From: an uncultured Prevotella sp.
Lineage (GTDB): Bacteria > Bacteroidota > Bacteroidia > Bacteroidales > Bacteroidaceae
Assembly: GCA_947165435.1 (NCBI GenBank)
Contig: CAMVAI010000011.1
Span: 1-52,393, forward strand
Direction: 5' to 3'
DNA: 52,393 nucleotides
Shown here: one piece after another, positions 52,295 through 52,393 of the stretch
Layout: every line of letters starts with the position of its first letter
How positions within the stretch are numbered: the stretch's first letter is position 1
The notes under the pieces: model-generated
Database searches by the model: none
What the model saw: the letters and a program-made list of their open reading frames with translations, nothing else
Told to the model about the DNA's origin: nothing
Position numbers and translations under genes: made by a program

Positions 52295-52393
52295 ATGGTC
52301 CCAATGCTTGGAATTTTCATGGAGAGGCTAGTAATTTTCGTGGAGAGGCTACTAATTTTCGTGGAGAGGCTACTAATTTTCGTGGAGCAATGA
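52295..52393 (+). CDS. 32-aa heptad-repeat peptide within a 21-bp tandem array (doubtful gene)
   Basis: From ATG 52295 the frame stays open to the TGA at the window's last three bases: M-V-P-M-L-G, then repeats of I-F-V/M-E-R-L-V/L. The DNA is a 21-bp tandem repeat (units at 52312, 52333, 52354, 52375) containing AATTTTCGTGGAGAGGCTA. Twenty-one bases give seven codons, so any frame repeats and this may be only a repeat array. No ribosome-binding site or promoter is clear. Confidence 0.3.
   Translation: MVPMLGIFMERLVIFVERLLIFVERLLIFVEQ

Overview
This window looks like chromosome from a Prevotellaceae-type Bacteroidales. It carries a SusC/SusD pair, lipoproteins with short lipoboxes, secreted proteins with type IX-like C-terminal tails, and many promoters with the Bacteroidetes -7 element TAnnTTTG. 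The housekeeping set (glyS, asnS, purB, asd, fabG, rluB, lolD-like) also fits. No rRNA, CRISPR array, prophage or insertion-sequence transposase was seen.

0.3-16.8 kb, minus strand: a mannan or galactomannan polysaccharide utilisation locus. In transcription order it holds a transmembrane AraC-type regulator, a short AraC-type regulator, a GH26 mannanase lipoprotein, three secreted beta-rich proteins interleaved with two tiny peptides, SusC, SusD, an IPT-type surface glycan-binding lipoprotein, a two-repeat secreted protein and a GH36 alpha-galactosidase. GH26 would cut the mannan backbone, GH36 would remove galactose branches, and SusCD with the lipoprotein would bind and import oligosaccharides. 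Two features stand out. The periplasmic sensor of the transmembrane regulator is visibly homologous to modules in the secreted proteins it probably controls. The two small peptides (59 and 39 aa) form one family with the pattern K-x-Y-x-x-P ... S-N-I-S; one has a near-perfect Shine-Dalgarno sequence, unusual in this phylum.

17-25.7 kb: glyS, an FKBP lipoprotein, an EamA exporter, an initiator tRNA, a TetR regulator, fabG, an RluA-type pseudouridine synthase and a large M16 peptidase.

25.8-37.1 kb: a second accessory region. A lone DUF4876-like lipoprotein shares a 13-bp promoter element, at identical spacing, with a TonB receptor operon 4.3 kb away. That operon encodes the receptor, a second DUF4876-like lipoprotein, a DUF6850-like barrel and a dockerin-like protein. 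A divergent gene encodes another dockerin-like protein. Between the two parts lie a 448-bp inverted-repeat element and an operon of two small membrane proteins under a palindromic operator-like site.

37-52.4 kb: core genes (asd, a CPA2 antiporter, LolD-like ATPase, asnS, rluB, purB, tRNA-Val, an ACT protein with phenylacetate-CoA ligase, an OmpA protein, two paralogous barrels), with repeat arrays at 43.7-44.1 and 51.9-52.4 kb.

All functions are inferred by reading translations and motifs; no database search was possible.
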